64,000 bases of DNA from HR10 sp964615335. GTDB lineage: Bacteria; Acidobacteriota; Blastocatellia; HR10. Below, piece after piece: positions 43,248 to 51,970 of the stretch; the stretch's first letter is position 1; each line of letters opens with the position of its first letter. The stretch is taken from contig CAZTMT010000015.1 of NCBI GenBank assembly GCA_964615335.1, positions 11,919-75,918 on the forward strand. The letters run 5' to 3'. The position numbers were made by a program, and so were the translations under genes. The notes under the pieces were generated by a model. The model was not told the DNA's origin and ran no database searches. It worked only from the letters and a program-made list of their open reading frames with translations.

Positions 43248-43949
43248 TCATGAGCGCGTGGGGACTCCCCAGGCTGTTGAAGCCCGACTTCGGCAGGCGA
43301 TCACGCGCCCGCGCTCCAGAACGATCTCTCCATCGGTGATCCCTTCCAGAAGCTCCGCCTGATGCGTCGTCACCAGAAGCGACTTCCCGCGCCGCTTCCA
43401 GTCCTGAAGCAGCGCGCGCGTGCGCTCGACGCTCGCTCGATCCAATCCGGAGAAGGGTTCGTCCAGAAGGAGCAGATCCGGATCCGACAGCAACGCGCGC
43501 GCCAGCGAGACCTTCTTGCGCATCCCATGCGAGAGGGCGCGCACCGGACGGTGACGAAACTCCTCGGCTCCGACCTCCCCGAGCACGCGCGCCAAGCACT
43601 CCTCGGTCCGGTCTCCCAGAGCGTAAAGGGCGGCGTAAAATCTCAGGTTCTCCTCGGCCGAGAGGTCCTCGTAGAGAAACGAAGCATGGCCGAGAAACCC
43701 GATCCGCCGCTTCACTTCCGGCGTCGGACGTGTCTCCCCGAAAACGGAGACTCTCCCCGAACTCGGTTTGAGCAGAAAAGCCACGATGCGCAGGAGCGTG
43801 GATTTTCCCGCCCCGTTCCCTCCGAGGATCGCGAGCGCTTCTCCGGCTCCTAAAGTGACACTCACGTCCCAGAGCGCGACGGTCTCGCCGAACGTCTTAC
43901 AGACGCGCTCGAGCACGAGCACCGGGACCTCGGACGCCTGTCTCACCAT
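43248..43949 (-). CDS. ccmA: Cytochrome c maturation ABC ATPase CcmA
   Basis: Hydrolyses ATP to release holo-CcmE from CcmC. Walker A is GGNGAGKSTLL, the signature LSHGMRKKVSLARAL and Walker B LLLLDEPFSGLD, with the His switch in LLVTTHQAELL. The SHGMRKKVSLARA form is typical of exporter-like ATPases. The start was placed at ATG 43947-43949; the open frame runs on to 44195, but that part is Arg/Ser-rich and overlaps ccmE. No clear ribosome binding site is present, so an upstream non-ATG start cannot be excluded. Confidence 0.88.
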   Translation of the reverse strand: MVRQASEVPVLVLERVCKTFGETVALWDVSVTLGAGEALAILGGNGAGKSTLLRIVAFLLKPSSGRVSVFGETRPTPEVKRRIGFLGHASFLYEDLSAEENLRFYAALYALGDRTEECLARVLGEVGAEEFRHRPVRALSHGMRKKVSLARALLSDPDLLLLDEPFSGLDRASVERTRALLQDWKRRGKSLLVTTHQAELLEGITDGEIVLERGRVIACRSRASTAWGVPTRS

Positions 43950-44073
43950 GGGGGACAAAGAATGCGTGCTGGGAAGGAAGGGCTCCCGAGCGCAGGGGTC
44001 TCCTCCGCGCGATCCGGAGCCGTCTTCTCTCGGTCCTGAGAGATCCTCACCGAAAGCTCCCTCGCCGAAGACG

Positions 44074-44478
44074 TCAGGGGCGCGCCTCTTCGGCCGCCTC
44101 ATACTTGGAGGCGCACTTGGCCTGCAGCTTTTGCGCCTGAAAGACGCCCTCGGAGCTCCACCGCCCCTCGACGAGCGTCTCGGCGTGATCCACAAAAGTA
44201 TCGGGCACAGGATCCCTTCCCACGTACACGACGGGAATGGTCTTGGAATCCTGCTCGAGGAGGAACTCCACGCGCCGCCCCTCTCGTCGGATGCTCCCGG
44301 GGACGACGCGCCCGCCGACGCGGAGCCTCTTGTCGCGGACGCTCTCGCCCATCTGCTTCAACTCGGCGACCGTGATGTAATAGGTTTTGCTCTCCTGCAT
44401 CCCGATCACAGCCAGCCAGGCCAGAGCGCCCAGCAGGATCGCGATGGCCACAGCGAACTTCACTTTCGGATTCCCCAT
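44074..44478 (-). CDS. ccmE: Haem chaperone CcmE, CxxxY variant
   Basis: Carries haem in the periplasm between CcmC and CcmF. An N-terminal membrane anchor (8-27) is followed by an OB-fold with KTYYITVAEL, LRVGGRVVPGS and VVYVGRDPVPDTF. The haem-linking position, His in E. coli HxxxY, is Cys122 in C-A-S-K-Y (122-126). The CxxxY form is known from some archaea and Desulfovibrio. 134 residues is short but complete. It precedes ccmA by 124 bases. Confidence 0.9.
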   Translation of the reverse strand: MGNPKVKFAVAIAILLGALAWLAVIGMQESKTYYITVAELKQMGESVRDKRLRVGGRVVPGSIRREGRRVEFLLEQDSKTIPVVYVGRDPVPDTFVDHAETLVEGRWSSEGVFQAQKLQAKCASKYEAAEEARP

Positions 44479-44591
44479 TCTTCTCCTCCCTGAAAGATCT
44501 CAGGACTCAGGCGAGAACTCACGACGCCCGGCGCCGCCTTCCCGAACCATCCCAGAGCGCACGCGCTCTCGATCGCACGCTCGGCGGGGTT

Positions 44592-45797
44592 TCAGGAAGG
44601 CTGGTGCGTCTCGGAGCGCAAGGCCGCCTCCAGTGAGCGGCGCAAGGCCTGACGCTTCTTCTCGTATTCCTCATCGGTCAGCTCTCCGCGCTGATGCTGC
44701 ACTTCGAGGGCGAAAAGCTCTTCCTTCAAAGTCGCGATCTCGCCCGCCGGAGGCGACGAGGAGACGGCAGATGGGCCGGGTTGAGCCTGCGCGCCTCTGC
44801 GACGCACGCTCATCACCCCACCCAAAGCGAAAGCCAGAGCGAGGGCCGCCAGCAGAATCCACCGCTGCTCTTCCAAAGGACCCGCCACGACCTGCACGGT
44901 TCCCGTTGTTCCCCCTTCCGATTCCTCCACAGGTGGACTCGGAGCACGTCCGCTCACGCTCCAACGGATCTCCTGTCCGGCGCGCGCGCTCTCGAGCACA
45001 TAGACCGAAAGCCCTTGCTCCGTTCCGAGAGAGCGAAAATCCGCAGCGTCCAGCTTCATCGGCTCCGGAACGAGCAGTCGCACGCGTTCGACATCCCAGG
45101 GGAGAATCTCGCGAATAGCCGCATGCGCCTCCGCATAGGGGGTCTGAGAGACGACGAAAAAGTGCGTCGTCCCCGGACGCAGCGGATACTCGATGCGCCA
45201 CCGACCGTCCCCGGCCGAGCGCGCTCCGATCGAAAGCGGCATCCCACTTTCTCCGATCACCGAGACGCGCTCGGGACGCATCCCCTCGGGCAAGGTGAAC
45301 AGGAAAAAGCCTTCGGGGCGAGCGAGCGTCACCGGAGGCGTCGTCTCGTTCCGGATGATGAATTCCCGCCCGATGAGGAGCTGATTTTCGACCGGTTGCA
45401 CCAGATACGTGAGCCGCTCGACCTTATACGTCCCTTCGGGCCGAGCCTCGTAGATGCGGAGTGTGACCGACCTGTCGCCCGAAACCATCTCGTGATAATT
45501 GACCCCCTGGTAGGTCGCTCGCACCATCGTCGGCTTGGTCACTTCGGTCGCGAACGTGAATCGCCCCTGGGCATTCGTGCGCACTTTCTCAGCCACCTGC
45601 ATCCCGCCTTCGAGGACGACCAGATGGACTTCGACGCCCGAAGCCGGCTTCCCCGTCGTCCCGTTGATCACTGTGCCCCGCACCTCGGCGCGCACGAGCG
45701 CGGGCGCACCGAGAAGCAGAACCATTCCTCCCCACCACCGAAAGTCCCACCGGGCGGCGATTCGCCCGAGCCGAGAAAAAATCCGCGCGCAAAACAT
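44592..45797 (-). CDS. Exported protein with carboxypeptidase-regulatory domain, in the ccm operon
   Basis: A membrane-anchored protein of about 401 residues. After a signal segment comes a carboxypeptidase-regulatory-like domain (VRGTVINGTTGKPASGVEV), a long beta-rich region and a C-terminal membrane segment at about 312-330. The short cytosolic end contains EVQHQRGELTDEEYEKKRQAL, a motif like the one in the CcmI-like neighbour. The start at 45797 follows GGAGGGGT; the ATG at 45818 is seven codons earlier and overlaps the neighbour. Its place between ccmH and ccmE suggests a role in cytochrome maturation, but no function is known. Confidence 0.7.
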   Translation of the reverse strand: MFCARIFSRLGRIAARWDFRWWGGMVLLLGAPALVRAEVRGTVINGTTGKPASGVEVHLVVLEGGMQVAEKVRTNAQGRFTFATEVTKPTMVRATYQGVNYHEMVSGDRSVTLRIYEARPEGTYKVERLTYLVQPVENQLLIGREFIIRNETTPPVTLARPEGFFLFTLPEGMRPERVSVIGESGMPLSIGARSAGDGRWRIEYPLRPGTTHFFVVSQTPYAEAHAAIREILPWDVERVRLLVPEPMKLDAADFRSLGTEQGLSVYVLESARAGQEIRWSVSGRAPSPPVEESEGGTTGTVQVVAGPLEEQRWILLAALALAFALGGVMSVRRRGAQAQPGPSAVSSSPPAGEIATLKEELFALEVQHQRGELTDEEYEKKRQALRRSLEAALRSETHQPS

Positions 45798-45807
45798 ACC
45801 CCTCCTC

Positions 45808-46116
45808 TCACCGAACATCGGCTTCTTTCGCTCGACGCGCCGCGGACTGGGAGGAGAGATTCTCCAGCTCAGCCATCACGGCGGCGATCTCCGCCTCCAG
45901 AGCCGCGCGCGCTTGCTCGTAATCGGCCTCCGAGAGCTTCCCCGCGCGATATTCGAATCGCAGGTCTCTGAGATTTTCGAGCAACTGTTCCCGCTTCTCG
46001 GACAGAACGGTCCACGGGTCCCTCACGCGTCCGACGTCGCGCGCCTCCTCGGAGAAGATGTACATGAGCGTGGCCAGCGCCAGAAGGCCACATAGGATGA
46101 TGACGAGAACGGTCAT
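45808..46116 (-). CDS. Small CcmI N-domain-like membrane protein
   Basis: A 102-residue protein with one N-terminal membrane segment (2-20) and a helical tail with RFEYRAGKLSEADYEQARAAL, close to the N-terminal part of CcmI, which holds apocytochrome for haem attachment. The large C-terminal TPR part of CcmI is missing. Its ATG overlaps the ccmH stop by one base (TGATG), and its tail runs into the next gene's 5' region. The assignment is by context plus the short motif. Confidence 0.65.
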   Translation of the reverse strand: MTVLVIILCGLLALATLMYIFSEEARDVGRVRDPWTVLSEKREQLLENLRDLRFEYRAGKLSEADYEQARAALEAEIAAVMAELENLSSQSAARRAKEADVR

Positions 46117-46670
46117 CAGAGGCCTCCCAATTCCTTCTCGATCTCCTGACGCACGCGCTCGCGCCAGGCGGGATCTTCCGGAACTGGAACTGGCGCCGAG
46201 GCCACTGCTGACCGGCGCGACCATCGCCGGAGCACCAGGGCGATGAGGATGAGCCCTCCGGTCACGGCCGCAAACGGCGTGATCCACGCCGTCAGATGAA
46301 AACCCTGCGTCGGAGGAGCCGCCAGCACGGCCGTCCCATACTGCTGGATCATCGCCTGAATGGCTAGATCGTCGCTCTCATATCGCCGCACGGCCTGCCG
46401 CAACGTCGCCAGAGCCGGTCCCGAGAACGGACAGTTTCGATGATTGCACTCGACCAGGATCTGATTGCATCCGCAGAGGCAGAGCAACTTCTTCCCGATG
46501 CGCATGACACGCGCCTGGATCGCCGCATCCTCTCCCGCCGGCGATTGCGCCAGGACCAGTCGGGAGGAAAGCGCCAGGACTCCAAGCAGCAGAAGGACGA
46601 GGGCCCCTCTTCTCCCCGCTCCGTCCGAGCCCCCGTAGTCTCGAATCTCTCGTTCAGTTCCCTTTGGCAT
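46116..46670 (-). CDS. ccmH: CcmH-family cytochrome c maturation protein, CxCxC variant
   Basis: Reduces the CxxCH cysteines of apocytochrome c. A signal/anchor segment (about 22-41) precedes the redox region, which reads CLCGCNQ with Cys64, Cys66 and Cys68, then Cys75 and Cys80 in ECNHRNC. The usual LRCxxCQ spacing is not kept. The rest fits CcmH: LRQAVRRYESDDLAIQAMIQQYG, then a second membrane segment at about 125-147 and a cytosolic tail. It overlaps ccmF by 17 bases. Confidence 0.88.
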   Translation of the reverse strand: MPKGTEREIRDYGGSDGAGRRGALVLLLLGVLALSSRLVLAQSPAGEDAAIQARVMRIGKKLLCLCGCNQILVECNHRNCPFSGPALATLRQAVRRYESDDLAIQAMIQQYGTAVLAAPPTQGFHLTAWITPFAAVTGGLILIALVLRRWSRRSAVASAPVPVPEDPAWRERVRQEIEKELGGL

Positions 46671-48687
46671 AGGCGATTTCTTCCTTCTGGGCCGGAGCGC
46701 GCTCGACGGCCGCCACCTTCACCGGACGACGCCCGGGATGCAGAGCCAGAAGCGTCCCCAACAGGACAATCCCCCCGCCGATCCATAACCAGCGCACAAG
46801 CGGATTCACGTAGGCGTGGATGATCGGCGCTCCCGTCTCCGGATTCACCCCTGCGAAGTAGATGTAGAGATCCTCACGCCATCCCGAATGAATCGTCACT
46901 TTGGTGAGCGGTTGCTGGCTCGCCTTGTAGAGACGTCGCTCCGGCACGAGCGTCGTAAGAACGTCATCACCTCGCCGCACTTCGAGCGTGAGGCGATCGT
47001 AGAGATAATTGGGCGTCTCGCCCTGAACGCGATCCTTCAGCGTCACGGCATAACGCGAGAGCGTCAGCGTCGCTCCCACGGGCATCTCCATCTCCCGCTC
47101 CTGATCGAAGGCCGATCCGGCGACTCCGATGAAGACGACGACGATCCCGAAATGCACGATATATCCTCCATACCGCCGCGTGTTCCGCAGCACCAGATGC
47201 ACGAGGGCCTGCCCCCAGCTCCGCCCCGTCTGCGAGCGGATGACGCGCGCTCCGCGCCAGAACTCGCCCACAATCGTCACCGTCACAAAGGCCGCCAGCG
47301 CGAAGGCAACCAGAGCATACGGATCCCTCACGCCCAGCAGAAGAAGGAGAAGACCGGTCGCTCCCCCGATGAGTGTGGGATACGTGAAGTTCCGCTTCAG
47401 GCTCTCCCACGAAGTCCGCCGCCACGCCAGAAGCGGTCCCACTCCCGTCAGCAGAAGCAGAAGCAGGAAGATCGGAATGTTCACGCGGTTGAAGAAGGGC
47501 GGACCGACGCTCACCTTCGTCCCGGTGATGGCTTCCGAGATCATCGGAAAGAGCGTCCCCCACAGCACGGCGAAGCAGGCGGCCAGAAGCACGAGATTGT
47601 TGAACAGAAAGGACGACTCGCGCGAAAGCACCGCCTCCAGACGATGTTCGCTCCGCAAGTACTCCCGACGACGCCAGAAGAAGAAGAGACACACGGCCCC
47701 GCAGAGCAGAAGGAATCCGGCAAACCAGTGCCCGATCGGCGACTGCGCGAAGGCATGGACCGAGCTGACCACACCCGAGCGCGTGAGGAAGGTGCCGAAG
47801 ACGCAGAGCAGGAAGGTCAGGAAGACGAGCCACACGTTCCACACCTTGAGCATGCCTTTGCGCTCTTGCATCATCACCGAATGCAGGAACGCCGTCCCCG
47901 TCAGCCACGGCATGAACGAGGCGTTCTCAACCGGATCCCAGCCCCAGTATCCCCCCCATCCGAGGACAGCATACGCCCAGTGCGCGCCCATCAGGATCCC
48001 CAGCGTCAGAAAGCCCCAGGCGATCATCGTCCAGCGACGCGTGACATGAATCCACTTCTCCCCGGGCGAGCGCGTGATCAAAGCCGCGAGCGCAAAGGCG
48101 AAGGGAACAGAAAAGCCAACATATCCCAGATAGAGCGTCGGAGGATGCAAGATCATCTCCGGATACTGCAGGAGCGGATTCAATCCCCGTCCATCCGGGG
48201 GGATGAAGGGACGCCGCGTCCCATCGGCGGCGACCTCCGCCAGATGACGAAATGGGCTGGCGACGAAGGCATTCAGGATGAGGAAAAAGAGTTGCACCCC
48301 CGCCAGGATCACACCGGCCAGGGGCCGCAATTCCCCCTCCTCCCGATGCTTCACAAGCACAACGAACGTATAACCCGCCAGAATCCAGCTCCAGAAGAGC
48401 AGCGATCCTTCCTGCCCCGACCAGAGCGCTGCGAACTTGTAGAACAGAGGGAGATCCCGATTGCTATGATTGGCCACATACGCGATCGAGAACTCATCGC
48501 TCAAAAAGAGCCCCCAGAGGCAGGCCATCGCGATGCTCACAGTGGGGAAGAGCGTCACCCCGGCGCGCCGCGCGGTCTCCCGAAGGACGAGGTTCCCTGT
48601 CACATGCGCTACCACCCCGGCCACAAGAGCATAGGCGCACGCCGCGACCGCAAGCAGCAGGGCGAAGGAACCCAAAGAGTCCATCAT
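46654..48687 (-). CDS. ccmF: Haem lyase CcmF
   Basis: Attaches haem to apocytochrome c together with CcmH. At 677 residues with about fifteen membrane segments it has the usual size. The WWD-type haem loop reads WGGYWGWDPVENASFMPWL. Conserved histidines occur in ILHPPTLYLGYVG and near HSVMMQERKG. It is the first gene of the leftward ccm run; upstream is a repeat block. ccmG (thioredoxin-like) was not found in the cluster. Confidence 0.95.
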   Translation of the reverse strand: MMDSLGSFALLLAVAACAYALVAGVVAHVTGNLVLRETARRAGVTLFPTVSIAMACLWGLFLSDEFSIAYVANHSNRDLPLFYKFAALWSGQEGSLLFWSWILAGYTFVVLVKHREEGELRPLAGVILAGVQLFFLILNAFVASPFRHLAEVAADGTRRPFIPPDGRGLNPLLQYPEMILHPPTLYLGYVGFSVPFAFALAALITRSPGEKWIHVTRRWTMIAWGFLTLGILMGAHWAYAVLGWGGYWGWDPVENASFMPWLTGTAFLHSVMMQERKGMLKVWNVWLVFLTFLLCVFGTFLTRSGVVSSVHAFAQSPIGHWFAGFLLLCGAVCLFFFWRRREYLRSEHRLEAVLSRESSFLFNNLVLLAACFAVLWGTLFPMISEAITGTKVSVGPPFFNRVNIPIFLLLLLLTGVGPLLAWRRTSWESLKRNFTYPTLIGGATGLLLLLLGVRDPYALVAFALAAFVTVTIVGEFWRGARVIRSQTGRSWGQALVHLVLRNTRRYGGYIVHFGIVVVFIGVAGSAFDQEREMEMPVGATLTLSRYAVTLKDRVQGETPNYLYDRLTLEVRRGDDVLTTLVPERRLYKASQQPLTKVTIHSGWREDLYIYFAGVNPETGAPIIHAYVNPLVRWLWIGGGIVLLGTLLALHPGRRPVKVAAVERAPAQKEEIAYAKGN

Positions 48688-48879
48688 CGCATCCGTCTCC
48701 TTGAGAAGTCGAAGGAAAATGGTACTCGCCGCCCTCTGAGAGCGTCAAGGAGACGAGAGATCCCCACCGTATGTCCCGTCCCCTTTTCGTCCGCGATGCC
48801 CGAGCGGGATGAGCCGGCAGCAGCACCTCGGGGAGTCCACCGATTCCCCACCAGCCGACAAAAAAGAGCCAGAAATCAG

Positions 48880-48946
48880 CAAAGAACCCTCAAAGAGGGC
48901 GACAGAAAAGAGCCCAGAGTGACGCGGCAGTGAAACCCTAGGCATG
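48880..48946 (+). repeat. Structured repeat unit, forward orientation
   Basis: In the 483-base gap upstream of ccmF, hairpin I has a CCCTC/GAGGG stem at 48887-48899 and is followed by the linker GACAGAAAAGAGCCC and a degenerate second hairpin ending CCCTAGG. It faces the inverted copies that follow. The stretch 48688-48879 shows no other feature. Confidence 0.65.
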
Positions 48947-48974
48947 AGTCTAACGGTTGAAAGGCGAAGCGGTG

Positions 48975-49121
48975 TGTCGCCCCCTTCGGGGGCTCTTGAG
49001 GAATTGGGGGCCGCGGTTTCCTGGGGCTCACGCCCCAGGCTATTTTCTGTCGCCCCCTAAATGGGCGCGCGCCCCGGGCTAATCTCTATCGCTCACGGCG
49101 TGGCTCATGGCGGAAATGAGG
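48975..49121 (-). repeat. Three structured repeat units, inverted orientation
   Basis: A perfect hairpin I lies at 48979-48993 (GCCCCC/GGGGGC, GAA triloop on the - strand). A perfect hairpin II at 49020-49039 has an 8-bp stem CCTGGGGC/GCCCCAGG closed by GTGA on the - strand. A hairpin I with one mismatch is at 49052-49066 and a degenerate unit extends to 49121. No gene was seen between here and 49170. Confidence 0.72.
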
Positions 49122-49170
49122 TGTTCCGCAAAGTCTCTGCCGCTGGCTCGCTCGGGCTCTTTCCGTCTGT

Positions 49171-50490
49171 TCAGTCGTAATATTCCAGCCCGAGGTGGGT
49201 GATCAGCTCCTCCCCGCGAAGGTAGCGGAGCGTGTTCTTGAGCTTCATGAGCTGAATGAACAGATCGTGTTCCGGGTACAGGCCGGGGGCTGTCATCGGG
49301 CTCTTGAAATAAAAGCTCAGCCACTCCTGAATCCCCCGCATGCCGCAGCGCTGGGCCAGATCCAGAAAGAGGACCAGATCCAGGACCAGAGGTGCCGCCA
49401 GAATGGAATCCCGGCAGAGGAAGTTGATCTTGATCTGCATCGGGTAGCCGAGCCAGCCGAAGATGTCAATGTTGTCCCACCCCTCCTTGTTGTCGCCGCG
49501 CGGCGGATAGTAGTTGATGCGGACCACATGGACGAAGTCGGCGTAGAGATCGGGATAATGTTCCGGCTGCAGGATATAGTCGAGGACGGAGCGCTTGGAT
49601 TCCTCCTTGGTGCGGAAGCTCCCGGGATCATCGAGCACCTCGCCGTCGCGATTCCCCAGGATGTTAGTCGAATACCAGCCGCTCAATCCAAGCAACCGGG
49701 CTTTGAGTCCCGGAGCGATGATCGTCTTCAGGAGTGTCTGTCCCGTCTTCAGATCCTTTCCGGCGATGGGGACACGATTCTGCTGAGCCAACTCGATCAG
49801 AGCCGGAATATCCACCGTCAGGTTCGGCGCAGCGTTGGCAAAAGGAATACGGCAGCGCAGGGCGGCGTAAGCGTAGATCATCGAGGGGGCGATATGAGGG
49901 GAATTCTCCCGGAGCCCGCGCTCGAAGGCCTCAAGCGACCCGTGCACTTCGGCGCGCGGCTCCATGTACACTTCCGTCGAGCCGCACCAGATCATGACCA
50001 GACGGGCGCACCGATGGCGCGCGCGAAAGGTCTCGATATCTTCGATGAGTTGCTCGGCCAGCTCATACTTCGTCCGTCCCACTTTCACATTGGTCCCATT
50101 CAATCGCTTCACGTAGGCGCGATCGAAGACGGCCTTCATGGGACGGATCTCCCGCAGCTCGGGTTCCAGCACAGCCAGCAGCTCCTTCTCCAACACGCCG
50201 GCATGCAAGGCGGCTTCGTAGGCATCGTCCTCGAAAATATCCCACGCTCCGAAGACGAGATCCTCCAGGCGAGCCAGCGGGACGAAATCCTTGATCTTGG
50301 GCACGCGCCCTTCGGTGCGCTTCCCCAGCCGGATCGTTCCCATCTGCGTGAGGCTGCCAATGGGTTTGCCGATACCCCGACGAATGGCCTGAACACCCGC
50401 GATGAAGGTCGTGCTCACCGCCCCCAGACCGACGAGCAGAACGCCGAGCGTCCCCGTGGGTTCGGCGATCCGAACGCCTTTTTCGATCAT
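49171..50490 (-). CDS. ino1: Inositol-3-phosphate synthase
   Basis: Converts glucose-6-phosphate to myo-inositol-3-phosphate with NAD. GTLGVLLVGLGAVSTTFIAGV is the dinucleotide fold. AGKDLKTGQTLLKTIIAPGLKARLLG and GWYSTNILGNRDGEVL are strongly conserved synthase motifs, and DYILQPEHYPDL and FLCRDSILAAPLVLDLV follow. 439 residues fits the bacterial form. The start at 50490 is set by AAGGAGGGAGG; the ORF extends 22 codons upstream without such a site. It stands alone. Inositol could serve as a compatible solute or in inositol lipids; neither is shown here. Confidence 0.92.
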   Translation of the reverse strand: MIEKGVRIAEPTGTLGVLLVGLGAVSTTFIAGVQAIRRGIGKPIGSLTQMGTIRLGKRTEGRVPKIKDFVPLARLEDLVFGAWDIFEDDAYEAALHAGVLEKELLAVLEPELREIRPMKAVFDRAYVKRLNGTNVKVGRTKYELAEQLIEDIETFRARHRCARLVMIWCGSTEVYMEPRAEVHGSLEAFERGLRENSPHIAPSMIYAYAALRCRIPFANAAPNLTVDIPALIELAQQNRVPIAGKDLKTGQTLLKTIIAPGLKARLLGLSGWYSTNILGNRDGEVLDDPGSFRTKEESKRSVLDYILQPEHYPDLYADFVHVVRINYYPPRGDNKEGWDNIDIFGWLGYPMQIKINFLCRDSILAAPLVLDLVLFLDLAQRCGMRGIQEWLSFYFKSPMTAPGLYPEHDLFIQLMKLKNTLRYLRGEELITHLGLEYYD

Positions 50491-50621
50491 GCGCCTCCCT
50501 CCTTTCGTGCGACTTCCGCCCGAGGTCTCCCCCGGCGCGGAGCCCCTCAGCGCCATCCTTGCCAGATGTCGCGCGAGGATTATAGAGGAGGAACGCCCGA
50601 AGTCGTCTCGCGCTTTCTTGC

Positions 50622-51548
50622 TTATTTTTCGCGCTCGGTTGCCCGGGAGGCTTCGGCGCGCAGTCCGCCGCCGCTGGCCTGACGATACTCGCGTGGGGTC
50701 AGGCCGGTCCAGGCCTTGAAGGCTTTGGCGAAATGGCTTTGACTCGCGTAGCCGACGCGCTGACTGATCTCCAGCACCGAGAGGTCCGTCGTCGCCAACC
50801 AGCGCGCGGCCTGCTCCAGACGCACGTTCGCCAAATAGGCATGCGGAGTCATCCCGACGAGTCGTTTGAACAGGCGCGCGAAATGAAACGCGCTGAGGAA
50901 AGCGGCGCGCGCCATGTCCCGCAGGCTCATCCGCTCATCGAAATGCGTGTGAATGAACTCGATCGCCCGTCGCACGCGCCGATCCACCGGTCCGAAGCGC
51001 GAGAATTCCAGATCGAGATTGCGTCGGACCAGGAAATGTTCCCGAAACAAATGAACGAGCACCTGTTCTACGAGCGCCCCGAGGACGACGTCGCGTCCGA
51101 TGTCGCTCCGCCGCATCTCTTCCCGAAGAGTGCGGAAGAGCGCCACCAGATGCGGATCGGCGACCACGCGCGCGCGGAACGTGAATTCCTCACCGATGCG
51201 CGTCAGCCGCAGACGCACGGCCATATCGGCGACAAGGCTCGGATGCATATGCAGCGAGATCAGCTCCACTCCCCCCCGCTGCGCGCGCAGGACAGAAGGC
51301 GTGGTCGGATCCAGCAGGATGCTCATTCCCGGTTCGATCTCGAATGCCTCCTGGCGGACCAGCAAGCGCACGCGTCCGGCCAACACGCATCGGAGCGTAT
51401 ATCCGGTGAGCGCCGCCGCCAGGGCGAAGGACGGGCGCCGGATGTAATGCAGCTCATATCGCGGCGCGACGTGAACGAGGGCTTCCTGAGCGCACGTCCT
51501 CTCCTGCTCAGCGTGGGGGGAGATTGAAACCTTCGATCCGATAGGCAT
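50622..51548 (-). CDS. AraC-family transcriptional regulator
   Basis: A 308-residue regulator. The N-terminal ~150 residues form a cupin-like sensing domain (YTLRCVLAGRVRLLVRQEAFEIEPGM). The C-terminal ~100 residues are an AraC-type double helix-turn-helix: SLRDMARAAFLSAFHFARLFKRLVGMTPHAYL, then EISQRVGYASQSHFAKAFKAWTGLTPREYR, the family signature. It is upstream of the inositol-phosphate synthase in the same direction with a 131-base gap, so it might control it, but no operator was identified. Confidence 0.9.
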   Translation of the reverse strand: MPIGSKVSISPHAEQERTCAQEALVHVAPRYELHYIRRPSFALAAALTGYTLRCVLAGRVRLLVRQEAFEIEPGMSILLDPTTPSVLRAQRGGVELISLHMHPSLVADMAVRLRLTRIGEEFTFRARVVADPHLVALFRTLREEMRRSDIGRDVVLGALVEQVLVHLFREHFLVRRNLDLEFSRFGPVDRRVRRAIEFIHTHFDERMSLRDMARAAFLSAFHFARLFKRLVGMTPHAYLANVRLEQAARWLATTDLSVLEISQRVGYASQSHFAKAFKAWTGLTPREYRQASGGGLRAEASRATEREK

Positions 51549-51564
51549 GGAGGGGCTTCCTCGT

Positions 51565-51954
51565 TCACACGGCTTTCGAGGCGCCGGGCTTTCGCGCGGC
51601 GACTTCGCGCAAGATCTCCGGAAGCCGCGCGACGAACGCTGAGCGCGGGAGCAGGAGATCGCATCCGGCCTGAGCCGCTCGCTCTCTCACATCGCTTCGC
51701 ACATGCGAGAAGTAGCCGATCGTCCAGATCCCCTGCAGGTCGCGATCGGCCTTCATCTGAGCGATGCCGTCAAGAGGCCGCAGGCTCTCCGCATGCAGAT
51801 CGAAGATGATCGCCACCGGCCTCTCCGCGCGAGCCACCAGCACGAGATCCTCTGATGGAGCGACCCGTCGGCATGTGAGCGCCAGGGCGCCGGCCGCCTC
51901 GCGAATGCGCGCCAGAAACATCAGATCGGTGAGCACCAGAAGCACATCGGCCAT
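51565..51954 (-). CDS. Degenerate receiver-like protein
   Basis: A 129-residue protein with a CheY-like alternation: ADVLLVLTDLMFLARIREAA, AIIFDLHAESL, IWTIGYFSHV and GCDLLLPRSAFVARLPEIL. The acidic pair of true receivers is absent (TD instead of DD), the Asp of FDL is kept, and the conserved Lys is replaced by Arg in LPRSAF. It probably does not accept phosphate in the usual way. The start at 51954 follows the exonuclease stop by 16 bases; upstream codons in the same frame are an overlap. The AraC gene is 16 bases downstream. Confidence 0.65.
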   Translation of the reverse strand: MADVLLVLTDLMFLARIREAAGALALTCRRVAPSEDLVLVARAERPVAIIFDLHAESLRPLDGIAQMKADRDLQGIWTIGYFSHVRSDVRERAAQAGCDLLLPRSAFVARLPEILREVAARKPGASKAV

Positions 51955-51970
51955 CTCCGGGACCTCCGAA

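Noticed and set aside
48880..49121. Repeats as transposon ends or IS element
   Set aside because: No transposase gene, target-site duplication or long terminal inverted repeat was found near any copy.
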